Positions 5,005-5,533 of a stretch of DNA of 5,533 nucleotides are shown piece after piece. The notes below the pieces were generated by a model. That model was given only the letters and a program-made list of their open reading frames with translations. It was not told the origin of the DNA and did no database searches. Where the stretch lies: NCBI GenBank assembly GCA_030593785.1, contig JAUVGM010000187.1, forward strand, positions 1 through 5,533, written 5' to 3'. The stretch comes from Gammaproteobacteria bacterium (GTDB lineage: Bacteria; Pseudomonadota; Gammaproteobacteria; UBA6429; Thiohalophilaceae). The first letter of the stretch is position 1; each line of letters starts with the position of its first letter. The translations under genes and the position numbers were made by a program.

Positions 5005-5400
5005 TTAAAGAGCCATATCTTTTAATGCTTTTAAAGGTTGAACCTTTACAACATTACGTGCAGGTTTTGCTTTGAAGATAGTTTCTTCACCCGTGAAAGG
5101 GTTGATACCTGGACGCGCTTTAGTAGCAGGTTTACGTACAACTTTAACTTTCATTAACCCCGGCATAGTGAATACGCCAGCGCCATTTTTACGAACGTGA
5201 CCATTGATGATATCTGCTAATTCTTCAAAAACAGCAACAATTTCTTTTTTCTTCAATTCTGTACGATCTGCAAGTTCAGTGTACAAAGCTGATTTAGTCA
5301 TTGGCTCTTTGATTGCTTTGATTTTCTTAGCAGGTGCTACTGATTTCTTAGCAGTTTTTTTCTTAGCAGTTTTTTTCTTTGCTTTTTTCTTAGCGGCCAT
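5005..5400 (-). CDS. HU-family nucleoid protein with a lysine-rich histone-H1-like N-terminal tail
   Basis: The 131-residue protein has two parts. Residues 1-33 are a disordered basic tail of Lys, Ala and Thr, including two AKKKT repeats (7-16). Residues 34-131 are an HU/IHF-like DNA-binding domain: the helical part (TKSALYTELADRTELKKKEIVAVFEELADII) followed by VFTMPGLMKVKVVRKPATKAR, the beta-arm motif RPGINPFTGEE (96-106) with the DNA-intercalating Pro region, and a terminal helix VQPLKALKDM. Canonical HU is about 90 residues, so the tail is extra; similar tailed HU proteins occur in several gammaproteobacteria, and such tails are thought to add non-specific DNA binding and compaction. The start at 5400 has a strong AGGAG (5410-5406) at 5 bases. 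The gene is likely an abundant monocistronic product. Confidence 0.92.
   Translation of the reverse strand: MAAKKKAKKKTAKKKTAKKSVAPAKKIKAIKEPMTKSALYTELADRTELKKKEIVAVFEELADIINGHVRKNGAGVFTMPGLMKVKVVRKPATKARPGINPFTGEETIFKAKPARNVVKVQPLKALKDMAL
5348..5377 (-). repeat. Two perfect 15-bp tandem repeats within the HU tail
   Basis: TTAGCAGTTTTTTTC occurs twice in a row on the plus strand (5348-5362, 5363-5377), each containing seven T. On the coding strand the pair encodes two AKKKT-type units (shifted frame of the same repeat), and imperfect copies flank it. Unit gain or loss would change tail length in steps of five residues without a frameshift. Confidence 0.8.
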
Positions 5401-5481
5401 GTCAGCTCCTAAATAATAGATTAAGTTAGTTTTTAGTTATTAAATACTGTGCTTCATATACATTAAAGAAGCTTTGACGCT

Positions 5482-5511
5482 ACTATACCTGTATTTACTA
5501 GCAAAAAACAA
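5482..5511 (-). promoter_or_regulatory. Candidate promoter of the HU-family gene
   Basis: On the minus strand, TATAGT (5487-5482, 5 of 6) is preceded by an 18-bp spacer and TTGTTT (5511-5506, 3 of 6). The start would be near 5475, giving a leader of about 75 nt that is very AT-rich. The -35 is weak. Confidence 0.35.
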
Positions 5512-5533
5512 TTTTTGTGAAATGTTTTTATTA

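Noticed and set aside
5204..5416. Plus-strand open frame of 70 codons, hydrophobic and Phe-rich
   Set aside because: The Phe/Ala runs are the complement of the lysine codons of the HU tail; not a real membrane protein.

Overview
The window looks like chromosome of an AT-rich gammaproteobacterium. Evidence: a Gram-negative envelope (two exported proteins, an outer-membrane beta-barrel ending in Phe, a lipoprotein with a clear lipobox), a YajQ with the proteobacterial MPSFD...FRD ends, a DUF3565 protein, a YfaZ-type porin-like protein and an HU paralogue with a lysine-rich tail. I cannot name the genus. No transposase, integrase, phage gene, tRNA, rRNA or CRISPR array is visible.

Layout, left to right. 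A lipoprotein gene runs off the left edge on the minus strand (1-131). It is divergent from yajQ (374-856, +), which has a recognisable promoter about 120 bp upstream and a roughly 110-nt leader. A DUF3565 gene (916-1107, +, GTG start) follows. Next comes a 241-bp gap (1108-1348). It holds a long inverted repeat, a promoter-like sequence, several stem-loops and a rho-independent terminator, and is best read as a candidate small RNA gene. A two-domain exported rhodanese is on the minus strand (1349-2230).

The rhodanese is divergent from a two-gene plus-strand block: a protein made of two cyclic-nucleotide-binding domains with no output domain (2400-3311), then an HDOD protein (3400-4245). A YfaZ-like outer-membrane protein with its own promoter follows (4374-4931, +). 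It converges on an HU-family protein with a histone-H1-like tail (5005-5400, -). A 15-bp perfect inverted-repeat terminator between them serves both strands.

Functionally these are mostly independent housekeeping and envelope genes. The one combination that suggests a shared system is the cNMP-sensor plus HDOD pair, a plausible ligand-sensing and signalling module. YajQ, a nucleotide-binding family that includes a c-di-GMP effector, is nearby, but nothing in the sequence links it to the pair. The items most worth checking are the candidate small RNA at about 1173-1332 and the cNMP/HDOD pair.
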